DNA of 64,000 nt, from assembly GCA_903892415.1 (NCBI GenBank), contig CAITIQ010000444.1:62001-126000 (forward strand), written 5' to 3'. The position numbers were made by a program, and so were the translations under genes. Source of the DNA: an uncultured delta proteobacterium (GTDB taxonomy: Bacteria > Myxococcota_A > Polyangia > Polyangiales > Polyangiaceae). The stretch's first letter is position 1, and each line of letters begins with the position of its first letter. The notes beneath the pieces are model-generated. The model was not told where the DNA came from and made no database searches. It saw only the letters and a list, made by a program, of their open reading frames with translations. Positions 17,908 through 25,315 of the stretch are shown piece by piece.

Positions 17908-18336
17908 CTACTTGCGGGTGAGCACGCGGTTGGTGCTGCGCGACCACTCCCAACTCGGACGCTTCACGGCTGTGTGCTCATCAGAGCCATCAAAGTCGAG
18001 CAGCGACGGCATCATATCGACGCCCGCGGCTGGCGTGTGTCTCGGCGCCTGACAAACGAGATCGTTGGCGCGATCCATCAGCTGGCCAAGCGCCCTCGCC
18101 CGACCCAAATCCGATGGGTTCATCGCAACCATCGAGCCGAGCAGCCGCAACTCACGAATCAACTCTTCGGCTACCGCGACCTCTTGCGACTCGGACAGGC
18201 GTCCGTCCTCGAGGCACGTCTCGATTTCTTCGGCCAGAGCTTCGGACACGTCCTCGACGTGAGACGCCGTCGCGAACGACGCCTCAACGCTGCAGTCCAT
18301 CTCTTCGCTCGAGTTCCCTACCATGTGCTGTCTCAT
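17908..18336 (-). CDS. Small acidic protein, unknown function
   Basis: A 142-residue protein with an acidic helical N-terminal half and a basic end (STNRVLTRK). It lies downstream of and in the same direction as the HhH/P-domain lipoprotein (36 bases), and the opposite-strand ORF over it is arginine/proline-rich like a shadow, so I favour this strand. No domain recognised, no signal. Confidence 0.5.
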   Translation of the reverse strand: MRQHMVGNSSEEMDCSVEASFATASHVEDVSEALAEEIETCLEDGRLSESQEVAVAEELIRELRLLGSMVAMNPSDLGRARALGQLMDRANDLVCQAPRHTPAAGVDMMPSLLDFDGSDEHTAVKRPSWEWSRSTNRVLTRK

Positions 18337-18372
18337 TGCAGCACAACCCTCGAGCTTCCGCGAGAGTGACCT

Positions 18373-19527
18373 TCAGTCGAAGCGCGAAGTCAGCTCGAGC
18401 GTGAAGAGGTCGATCGTCCCTTGTTCGCCGGCCACCGTGTCGAACACCGTCAAGGTCCACATTCCGTTCGCCACTTCATCTCCCGGAACCCCCACTTTGA
18501 TGCCATCCAAATCAGGCAGTTCACCCATTCCGGGGGACCAAACCGGAACCACGGTGCCTTGGGAGTTCTCCAAGGTCAGTTCGAGATCATCGGGGCGCGG
18601 GTGGTTGATGAGGACGCGCACCACCGCGTCGGTGGGAACCGTTCCAATGCCCAGCGCCTGTACGCTGACGCCAACACCGCCGTCGGGGCCATCCGGAATC
18701 GACCCACTGCCCTCATTGACGAATTCCGCGTGCATCCAAGCCGGGTTGCAGATGCCGCTGAAATCCGCCGCGCGACCAGCGCAAACGAGCTCGGGGCCGC
18801 AAGCGCCGTCCGCCGAACAAGGCACCCCCGAACCGTCGACGCTCGTGTCGACGCAATGACCGGTGTTGTCGGAATCAGTGCAAAAGAGGCCGTTAGCGCA
18901 CGGTTCTTCATGGGTGCAAACGATGGGGCCCAGCTGCTTATACGCGTGGTCTCGCAGCAGCCGAAGCGCGGTTCCCTTCACGCGCGAGAGGGACGCGAGT
19001 TCGGCCATCGACAAGATTGGGCGAGCGGCCTCGATGTTCTTGAGCGCACGCGAATCGACGCTGGTTTCACTGTCGAGCAGCGACACACTCGCCGTGTTCG
19101 CGAGATCGAGCACGAGATCGGCTTGTTGCTCGGTGAAGTAGACCTGATGGAAGCGCCCACGCTCATTGCCGAAGGAACGCGCACGGGCGTAGGCAGCGAC
19201 TTTGCTGATGGTGGCCGGCCCAATGCCTTTGATCGCGTCGAACTCGCCCAGCGTGACGAACGGACGATCATCGCTCGTTCCCAACTGGCCGTCCGGACCG
19301 TTGCGACGCGAAAGCACCGCGTTGGCGGTGGACGTCGAGGAAAGCCCCGCGGACTTGAGCCTCGCCGCGTCCGTTGCAGCGTCGTTCAAGAACGCAACCG
19401 CAGCTCTTGCTTCACGCGAGCCCTCGGCGAACGGGCTCTTTTCGGTGGCGAAGGAGCTATCTTGCTCGGGCTCGTCTTCACACCCCGAGAGCGCCAGAAC
19501 GAACGCGGCAAGCCATGAACGGTTCAT
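18373..19527 (-). CDS. Lipoprotein with helix-hairpin-helix repeats, cysteine-rich region and P-domain
   Basis: A 384-residue lipoprotein (LALSGC). Three parts follow: two helix-hairpin-helix-like units (about residues 92-110, IKGIGPATISKVAAYARA; and 172-192, LSRVKGTALRLLRD), a ten-cysteine segment (about 203-263) of the Dickkopf-like kind common in myxobacterial surface proteins, and a C-terminal proprotein-convertase P-domain (about 285-384, INHPRPDDLELTLENSQGT, then WTLTVFD). HhH units usually bind DNA in ComEA/GspK contexts, so a DNA- or protein-binding surface factor is possible but unproven. A TAGGTC box (19534-19539) ends six bases before the ATG. Confidence 0.85.
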   Translation of the reverse strand: MNRSWLAAFVLALSGCEDEPEQDSSFATEKSPFAEGSREARAAVAFLNDAATDAARLKSAGLSSTSTANAVLSRRNGPDGQLGTSDDRPFVTLGEFDAIKGIGPATISKVAAYARARSFGNERGRFHQVYFTEQQADLVLDLANTASVSLLDSETSVDSRALKNIEAARPILSMAELASLSRVKGTALRLLRDHAYKQLGPIVCTHEEPCANGLFCTDSDNTGHCVDTSVDGSGVPCSADGACGPELVCAGRAADFSGICNPAWMHAEFVNEGSGSIPDGPDGGVGVSVQALGIGTVPTDAVVRVLINHPRPDDLELTLENSQGTVVPVWSPGMGELPDLDGIKVGVPGDEVANGMWTLTVFDTVAGEQGTIDLFTLELTSRFD

Positions 19528-19545
19528 GCGGGAGACCTAGCCCAG

Positions 19546-21129
19546 CTACGCCGACGCCGAAACCTTCACGTCTTCTTGCAAGCTGGTAAAGCGGTCAAAG
19601 AAGCGCAACATCGCCTCCCGCTGCGCCGCGGGCATGAACTCGAAGTTGCGTCCACGGTCGATAATCTCCCAGAAATCTTTGGACTCCACGCGAGCAAGCT
19701 CATCCCGTATCGCGCGCAGCCGCTCCGGCATCTCACTGGCCATATCGTCGTAGATGATGGTCGCGAGAGCGTCCGCGCCGACCCAGACGTAGTAACTCGC
19801 GAGCTTCACCTGCGCTTTACGCACCCCTTTGAGCGCGAGCTCGTGCGCGTGCTCGAGCCCCGGCCGATCGATCTCGAGGAACAGCGACAAGATCTTTTGC
19901 TCGGCGGGGGACTTGAGATCATGCGCCAGCTGACAGAGCGCGCCCACGTCGTAAGCGACTGTCTCTGTCACGAAGGAGAGCTTCATCTCGTAGCTGACGA
20001 GGGCGTAGTACTTCATGTAGCCAGCCGCGGTGATGGCGTGCTCCGCGTGGCCCTTGCTGAGCAAGGTCTCGGCCAGGATGCGGTACTGGTTGAGCACGTT
20101 GTAGGCCGTGCGCACGTCTTTGGCGTTCAACGTCGCTCGCAGGTAGCTGTTCATGAAGCGGAACACGAGTTCGAGCAGATGCTCGTCTTTCGCCTCGGCG
20201 GCCTTCTCGCCGATGTAGCGGGTGTCGATCGCCACCAGGTAGTTGATCTCCCGCATCTGCGTGAGAGCCTCGTTGTAGATACCGAGGTACTGCCGCATGA
20301 TCTTCCACTCGAACCAGGTGCGCCGGGTCGCTAGGTCCTTCAAGCTCTCGGGATCCATCGCGACGAAGTCGGGGTTGTCACAGATCGATTCTCCGATCTC
20401 GAACCACTCTTTGCGCGCAGCGCCCTTGGTCTCGATGTAGCGGATGGCCATGTCTTTGAGGGCATCCACGGCGCGAGAGGCGATGATCTTGTCTTTGCCC
20501 GAGATCGAGTTGGAGGTGATGTCCGAGAGCTCCTCCATAGCGGAAAGGGCGAGGGCTTGGGCCTCGGCGCACTTGCTCTTGTCCACCTGCGCGCCGAGCA
20601 CGGCCGTGCGCGTTGCTTCCGACTGAATGCGGCGCACGATGTTGGCGGGCTCGAGGAAACGGAAGACGTAGCCGAAGTAAGGCGCCATCATGGTCAAGCC
20701 GATGATGGTCAGCATCAGCATGAAGATCAGCGTGGCGCGCGGCACGAATTCAGCGCGCACCGACAAGCTGACCCACACACCGCATACGCAGGTGATGACG
20801 TAGTAGGCCATCACGCGGATGTTGGTTTTGTCGCGCAGGAACATCGCCGTGACGCCGGTGTAGCGCTCGGCGGAGAGCTGCACGACGATCGACACCACGG
20901 TGATGACGATGCCGAGCACCGCAGCGACCATCGCCCCGAGGCCTGAAACGGCGTCAGTGATGTGGTCCTGATCGAAGAGGAAGTAGCCCCAAATTCCGCC
21001 CGACCCGCTGCCGGAAGGGCCGCCTGTAACGAGCACGTCGACGATGTAGAGCGAGGCAAAGACCGCAGCCGCGACGAAGGCCAAGAGCCCCATCGGCATT
21101 AGCCACAAGCGGCGTGCACTCGGTTCCAT
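19546..21129 (-). CDS. DUF2254-type integral membrane protein
   Basis: A 527-residue protein. The frame is open to 21177, but the ATG at 21127-21129 overlaps the preceding stop as TGATG and is the likely start. Four transmembrane segments occupy roughly residues 10-175, including ITVVSIVVQLSAERYTGVT typical of DUF2254, followed by a long soluble helical domain of about 350 residues. The function of DUF2254 is not known. It is co-translated with the small zinc-ribbon protein upstream. Confidence 0.85.
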   Translation of the reverse strand: MEPSARRLWLMPMGLLAFVAAAVFASLYIVDVLVTGGPSGSGSGGIWGYFLFDQDHITDAVSGLGAMVAAVLGIVITVVSIVVQLSAERYTGVTAMFLRDKTNIRVMAYYVITCVCGVWVSLSVRAEFVPRATLIFMLMLTIIGLTMMAPYFGYVFRFLEPANIVRRIQSEATRTAVLGAQVDKSKCAEAQALALSAMEELSDITSNSISGKDKIIASRAVDALKDMAIRYIETKGAARKEWFEIGESICDNPDFVAMDPESLKDLATRRTWFEWKIMRQYLGIYNEALTQMREINYLVAIDTRYIGEKAAEAKDEHLLELVFRFMNSYLRATLNAKDVRTAYNVLNQYRILAETLLSKGHAEHAITAAGYMKYYALVSYEMKLSFVTETVAYDVGALCQLAHDLKSPAEQKILSLFLEIDRPGLEHAHELALKGVRKAQVKLASYYVWVGADALATIIYDDMASEMPERLRAIRDELARVESKDFWEIIDRGRNFEFMPAAQREAMLRFFDRFTSLQEDVKVSASA

Positions 21130-21443
21130 CAGTTGAGCACCGCGAGCGTGTAAAAGCGCTGCCACGGCGTGTGGCAACCGCGGCAGATCAGCGACACCCT
21201 GCGCAAGCGCCGCCCTTCTTCTTCAATCGCGTCATGAGCCGAAACACGCATCGTCGCTCGGCAAAAAGGGCAAGCGAGGCCTTCAGCATCCGCTTCGATT
21301 TGCGACGCACCACCGATCACGATCGGCTTGGCCGGCGAGCCTCCAGCTTCGAACGCGTAGACCTTGACGGCGTGCTCGCGGAACTTGCGAACGTCCGAGT
21401 CCACGGCCCGCCTCACGGTACGTGCGCGTTTCGGCTTGGCCAT
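21129..21443 (-). CDS. Small zinc-ribbon-like protein
   Basis: A 104-residue basic protein with two cysteine pairs, CPFC (about residue 58) and CRGC (about 88), spaced like a zinc ribbon. It is coupled to DUF2254 by a one-base stop/start overlap and begins one base after the stop of the TerB-like gene, so the three are one translational unit. Possible regulator or adaptor of the membrane partners; unrecognised family. Confidence 0.75.
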   Translation of the reverse strand: MAKPKRARTVRRAVDSDVRKFREHAVKVYAFEAGGSPAKPIVIGGASQIEADAEGLACPFCRATMRVSAHDAIEEEGRRLRRVSLICRGCHTPWQRFYTLAVLN

Positions 21444-21444
21444 T

Positions 21445-22413
21445 TCAGGCGGGCCTCGGAATCCCCGTCTTCTGGTGGATGGCGTCGACCTGCGCGGGGG
21501 AGAGCCTGAGCAAGGTGGGTAGCATCATCAAATGGCCCTTCTCCGCAGGCGTATCGGCGTTGATGGCCAACGCGCTGACGATGTAGAACTGCTCGGCGAG
21601 CTCGGGCGAATTCACCTCGGAGGTGAGCAACGTCACCGGCTTCGGCGAGTTCATCTCGGCCAAGAAAAGGTTGCGCTCTTCCGGGGTGACGCCAGCTTGC
21701 TCGAGCCGACCGAGGATGTCAGCGCGCTCCTTGTCATCCAGCACGCCATCAGCGAAGGCCGCCGCAATCATCGCTCGCACGAGCAGCAGAGCTTGGTGCG
21801 GTTGCTCGGGTGCAGCTGCCACGGGAGCCGCAGCGGCGGGCGGCTGCGCTGGGGAACCCCAGCCTTGCGCGGGTTGCGCTTGGGGTTGCTGCGGGTAGCC
21901 CGGCTGTTGCGCGTACGGCTGAGCCGGCTGTTGCTGGTACGGCTGCTGCGCGTACGGTTGCTGCGGTTGCTGCTGGTAACCAGGCTGCTGCGCGTACGGT
22001 TGCTGCGGTTGCTGCTGGTAACCAGGCTGCTGCGCGTACGGCTGGGCCGGCTGTTGCTGGTACGGCTGCTGCTGGTACGGCTGCTGCGGCTGTGCGGCCT
22101 GGCCTCCGGCGGTTTGCCACTCGTACCCGGGCACGCTGAAACCGCTGGTTTGCAGGCCGTCCGAGCGACCCACGATGTTGTCCATGAAACCGCCGCCGGG
22201 CGCCCCCGGAGCTCCGGGCGCTCCTGCAGGTCCACCCATGGGACCAGCAGCACCTGGCTTGTTCGCGAAATGTTGGTAGGCCAAGTAGCTGAGACCACCA
22301 ACAGCGGCCACGCCAGCGGCGCCGGCGGCCACGGTCCCGATGCCAGGACCTTTGCCCTTGCCGAACGCGCTGCCCAACATCGTCCCCAGTAGTCCCGTCG
22401 AAACGTCCAACAT
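21445..22413 (-). CDS. TerB-like/DUF533 membrane protein with Q/P repeat linker
   Basis: A 322-residue protein. The start ATG at 22411-22413 is chosen because a TAGTGC box (22419-22424) ends five bases upstream; the frame is open to 22449. N-terminal hydrophobic glycine-rich segment (about 15-50), then a Gly/Ala/Pro linker and about 95 residues of QQPYAQQPGY-type repeats, then a helical TerB/DUF533-like domain (LLVRAMIAAAFADGVLDD, ERADILGRL). E. coli YebE is the nearest named relative by domain; function unknown. First gene of a unit with the zinc-ribbon protein and DUF2254. Confidence 0.83.
   Translation of the reverse strand: MLDVSTGLLGTMLGSAFGKGKGPGIGTVAAGAAGVAAVGGLSYLAYQHFANKPGAAGPMGGPAGAPGAPGAPGGGFMDNIVGRSDGLQTSGFSVPGYEWQTAGGQAAQPQQPYQQQPYQQQPAQPYAQQPGYQQQPQQPYAQQPGYQQQPQQPYAQQPYQQQPAQPYAQQPGYPQQPQAQPAQGWGSPAQPPAAAAPVAAAPEQPHQALLLVRAMIAAAFADGVLDDKERADILGRLEQAGVTPEERNLFLAEMNSPKPVTLLTSEVNSPELAEQFYIVSALAINADTPAEKGHLMMLPTLLRLSPAQVDAIHQKTGIPRPA
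21890..22090 (-). repeat. In-frame 42-bp tandem repeats (Q/P-rich linker)
   Basis: Minus-strand coding repeats of 14 residues (QPGYQQQPQQPYAQ and variants). Two near-identical 42-base units lie at about 21945-22028, flanked by partial units. The multiples of three keep frame, so copy number can change without breaking the gene. Confidence 0.85.
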
Positions 22414-22477
22414 GGCGAGCACTATCCCGACCTTCGCCCGGAATGGCAAGGGTCTCGAAAGCGAGGGAAACCAGCGC

Positions 22478-22483
22478 TAGTTC
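22478..22483 (+). promoter_or_regulatory. Candidate -10 element of leaderless transcript
   Basis: TAGTTC ends seven bases before the ATG at 22491 and supports that start over the ATG at 22443. Confidence 0.45.
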
Positions 22484-22490
22484 TAAGGGG

Positions 22491-23078
22491 ATGCCCCTCG
22501 TTCCCGATCCGAACAAGACGCTCTCCTTCCCCGATGCGCCGTCGTTCGAGCGCTGGCTCGCGCAAAACCATGATCGCGAGACGGAGCTATGGCTCAAGGT
22601 GCACAAGATGGGCTCGGGGCTGCCCACCGTCAGCTATGCAGAGGCGCTCGATGTTGCGCTTTGTTGGGGGTGGATCGACGGGTTGAAGAAGTCGTTCGAC
22701 CAGGATTCCTTCTTGCAGCGCTTCACGCCGCGCAGAGCCAAGAGCGTGTGGAGCCAGATCAATCGCGAGCACGTGGCGCGGCTCGAGCGCGAGGGCCGCA
22801 TGAACGACCATGGGCGCAAGCACGTGGAGGCGGCCAAACGAGATGGGCGCTGGGACAACGCCTACGCGGGTCAGAGCAAGATGGAACTCCCAGCTGATCT
22901 GCTGGCCGCCGTTGCAAAGAACGCCAAGGCCGCAGCAACCCTCGCTTCCCTAAGCAAGGTGAGCCGCTTCGCCATGGCCTTTCGCCTGAACTCGCTCAAG
23001 ACCGAAGCAGGTCGGCAGAAGCGAATCGCGGCCTTTGTGGAAGGGCTAGCCAACGGCAAGGCCCCACACCACGAATGA
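22491..23078 (+). CDS. YdeI/OmpD-associated family protein
   Basis: A 195-residue cytoplasmic protein of the YdeI/OmpD-associated (bacteriocin-protection-like) family: FPDAPSFERWLAQNHDRETE, then the conserved SYAEALDVALCWGWIDG and FTPRRAKSVWSQIN. I start at ATG 22491 because family members begin close to this point and a TAGTTC box lies seven bases upstream. The family is linked to stress and peptide resistance in some bacteria, but the biochemistry is unknown. Confidence 0.88.
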   Translation: MPLVPDPNKTLSFPDAPSFERWLAQNHDRETELWLKVHKMGSGLPTVSYAEALDVALCWGWIDGLKKSFDQDSFLQRFTPRRAKSVWSQINREHVARLEREGRMNDHGRKHVEAAKRDGRWDNAYAGQSKMELPADLLAAVAKNAKAAATLASLSKVSRFAMAFRLNSLKTEAGRQKRIAAFVEGLANGKAPHHE

Positions 23079-23092
23079 CGCGTCGCCAGCGC

Positions 23093-24538
23093 TCAGCGGA
23101 ACTCGAGCACGTCGTCGGCGACTTTGCCAAAACGCAGCGTGAGAATATCCAGCGCGTAGTTTTGATAGAGCTTCCACGGGCGCTTCGAGCCCTGCTTTGG
23201 TAGTTCGGCGGCGGCACGCTGAACGTAGCCGGAGCTGAAATCCACGAACGGCTCTTCGTGCAGCTCGGGGTCGAGCCGACGTGGCGTGCACGAACGAGTG
23301 CCGGTCTTGCTCATGTGGTTGAGCACGCGGCAGATGAAGTCCGCCGTCAGATCGGCTTTGAGCGTCCACGAGGCGTTGGTGTAGCCGAAGGTGCAGGCGA
23401 GGTTGGGCACGTCGCTGAACATCGTCCCCTTGTAGTTCATCGTCTTCGAAGCCTCGACCGCCTGCCCGTCCACGGTCAGCTTCATGTTGCCGAGAAACAA
23501 CAGCTTGAGCCCGGTCGCCGTGACGATGACATCCGCCTCGAGCTGCTCCCCTGACTCGAGCTCGATCCCTTGTTCGGTAAAGGTCTTGATGCGGCCCGTG
23601 ACCACCGAGGCCCGCTGCTCACGGATGGACGCAAACAAATCACTGTCGGGAACGAGGCAAAGGCGCTGATCCCAAGGATTGTAGCTGGGCGTGAAGTCCT
23701 TGCCGATGTCGGCGTCGGGCAGCTCCTTCTTCACGAGGCCGGTGAGCCACGCCTTCATTTTCTCGGGCCGTTTGCGCGATAGTTGATAGAGCACCATCGA
23801 GCCGAGCACGTTCTTCCAACGCGTGACGTCATACGCCGTTTGCGCGGGGAGCCGCTCCCGCAGCCAGTTGGCGATCGCGTCTTCACCTGGCCGCGAGAGG
23901 ATGTACGTCGGAGACCGCTGCAGCATGGTCACGTGGGCTGCCTGCTTCGCCATCTCCGGAACCAGCGTCACCGCCGTTGCGCCGCTGCCGATCACGATCA
24001 CTCGTTTGCCCGCGTAATCGAGGTCTTGGGGCCAATGTTGCGGATGCACCACGGTGCCCTGGAAGCGCTCTCGGCCGGGAAACTCAGGCGAATAGCCTTC
24101 GTCGTAGTTGTAGTAGCCGGTGCACGAGAACAGGAAGTTGCACGTCAGCGTGACTAGCTCCTTGGCCTCTCCGCGCTCGATGGTGAGCGTCCACTTTGCC
24201 TCGGCGCTCGACCAGGAGGCGCTGATCGCCCGGTGCCGATAACGGATCTTCGATTCAATGCCGTTCTCGCGAGCCGTCTCGCGGATGTAGCGCAAAATCG
24301 AAGTGCCATCGGCGATCGCCTTCTGCTCCTTCCACGGCTTGAAGGCGTACCCCAACGTGAACATGTCGGAGTCGGAGCGGATCCCGGGATAACGAAAGAG
24401 ATCCCAGGTTCCTCCGCTTTCAGCGCGACCCTCGAGGATCGCGAAGGACCGCTGTGGGCACTTCTGCTGCAAGTGGTAGGCGGCGCCGATGCCGGAGAGA
24501 CCAGCGCCCACGATGATTACGTCGAAGTGTTCGCTCAC
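23093..24538 (-). CDS. Flavin-dependent monooxygenase, Baeyer-Villiger type
   Basis: A 481-residue class B flavoprotein monooxygenase. An FAD-binding Rossmann motif (GAGLSGIG) starts near residue 11, the Baeyer-Villiger fingerprint FQGTVVHPQHWPQD follows at about 160-175, and an NADPH-binding motif GSGATAVT at about 185. Such enzymes insert oxygen into ketones or oxidise S/N atoms (EthA is a relative); substrate unknown. The start is a GTG with TATCGA (24546-24551) seven bases upstream. Confidence 0.92.
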   Translation of the reverse strand: MSEHFDVIIVGAGLSGIGAAYHLQQKCPQRSFAILEGRAESGGTWDLFRYPGIRSDSDMFTLGYAFKPWKEQKAIADGTSILRYIRETARENGIESKIRYRHRAISASWSSAEAKWTLTIERGEAKELVTLTCNFLFSCTGYYNYDEGYSPEFPGRERFQGTVVHPQHWPQDLDYAGKRVIVIGSGATAVTLVPEMAKQAAHVTMLQRSPTYILSRPGEDAIANWLRERLPAQTAYDVTRWKNVLGSMVLYQLSRKRPEKMKAWLTGLVKKELPDADIGKDFTPSYNPWDQRLCLVPDSDLFASIREQRASVVTGRIKTFTEQGIELESGEQLEADVIVTATGLKLLFLGNMKLTVDGQAVEASKTMNYKGTMFSDVPNLACTFGYTNASWTLKADLTADFICRVLNHMSKTGTRSCTPRRLDPELHEEPFVDFSSGYVQRAAAELPKQGSKRPWKLYQNYALDILTLRFGKVADDVLEFR

Positions 24539-24545
24539 CCGATCG

Positions 24546-24551
24546 TCGATA
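24546..24551 (-). promoter_or_regulatory. Candidate -10 element of leaderless transcript
   Basis: TATCGA on the minus strand, seven bases before the GTG start of the monooxygenase. No Shine-Dalgarno sequence is visible. Confidence 0.4.
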
Positions 24552-24592
24552 CCACGAGACTCCGGTCAATAGGCTGCTGGTGATCGCCCGAG

Positions 24593-25264
24593 CTACTTCT
24601 GCTTGCAGTCCTTCAGTTGCGGCGACCCGATGATCTCCCCGTCACCTTTGCAGACCAGGGTTATCTCAGAACCCTTCTCCAGCTTGCCGGCGTCTTTTTT
24701 GGACAGCCCTTCACAGCGGACGCCAATGAAGTTCTTGGCCTTGAGCACGATGATCGGCTCGTCATTGAAGCCTGAGTCGATGCGTTCAATCTGGCCCGTG
24801 ATCTCGATCTTCTTGCCCTTGTACTTGTCGTCCGCTGAGACCTCGTTCTTCTCGTAGGCCTCGGTGAGTTCATCTGACGTGACCTTCATCGACTTGGCGT
24901 CGTCAAACGCGTCCTTCTCCTTTTTGGCCTCCTTGCCCGCTTGATTTACGCCGACCGCGCAAACAGCGACACAGCCACCGAAGAGCACCAAAGCGCCGAT
25001 ACCGAGGTACGCCCAAACCGAAAGGCCCTTCTTCGCTGGAGGCCCGCCGTAGCCAGGAGGCGGACCGTAACCGGGAGGACCGTAGCCAGGGGGACCCGGC
25101 GGACCGGGCGGCGGACCGTAACCCCCAGGACCCCCAGGACCGCCAGGCGGACCGTAGCCAGGAGGTCCGCCTGCTGGCGGGCCATAGCCACCAGGCGCAC
25201 CGGGTGGAGGACCGTAACCGGGAGGGCCAGGAGGGGGGCCGTAGCCGCCGGGGGGTTGTTGCAT
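24593..25264 (-). CDS. Membrane-anchored OB-fold (tRNA_anti-like) protein with Gly/Pro-rich N-terminus
   Basis: A 223-residue protein: an 80-residue G-Y-G-P-P-rich tail faces the cytoplasm, one transmembrane helix (about 84-105), a charged stalk, then an OB-fold of the tRNA_anti-like type (about 130-215, KYKGKKIEITGQIERID and FIGVRCEGLSKK). The orientation suggests an exported OB domain binding a ligand or protein. The Gly/Pro-rich tail resembles those on other myxobacterial membrane proteins. TAGCCC (25272-25277) ends seven bases before the ATG. Confidence 0.82.
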   Translation of the reverse strand: MQQPPGGYGPPPGPPGYGPPPGAPGGYGPPAGGPPGYGPPGGPGGPGGYGPPPGPPGPPGYGPPGYGPPPGYGGPPAKKGLSVWAYLGIGALVLFGGCVAVCAVGVNQAGKEAKKEKDAFDDAKSMKVTSDELTEAYEKNEVSADDKYKGKKIEITGQIERIDSGFNDEPIIVLKAKNFIGVRCEGLSKKDAGKLEKGSEITLVCKGDGEIIGSPQLKDCKQK

Positions 25265-25271
25265 ACCGAAA

Positions 25272-25277
25272 GGGCTA
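25272..25277 (-). promoter_or_regulatory. Candidate -10 element of leaderless transcript
   Basis: TAGCCC on the minus strand, seven bases before the ATG at 25264; no Shine-Dalgarno sequence nearby. Confidence 0.4.
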
Positions 25278-25315
25278 GCCGAGAGGCTACCTACTGTAAA
25301 GACCCCGAACAGCGC

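Noticed and set aside
17560..18369. 269-residue plus-strand open frame
   Set aside because: Overlaps the signal-peptide protein at 17337 and looks like shadow sequence; the minus frame 17908-18336 is better but still uncertain.
21890..22090. CRISPR-like regular repeats
   Set aside because: Repeats are adjacent, in frame and encode a Q/P linker; there are no spacers.
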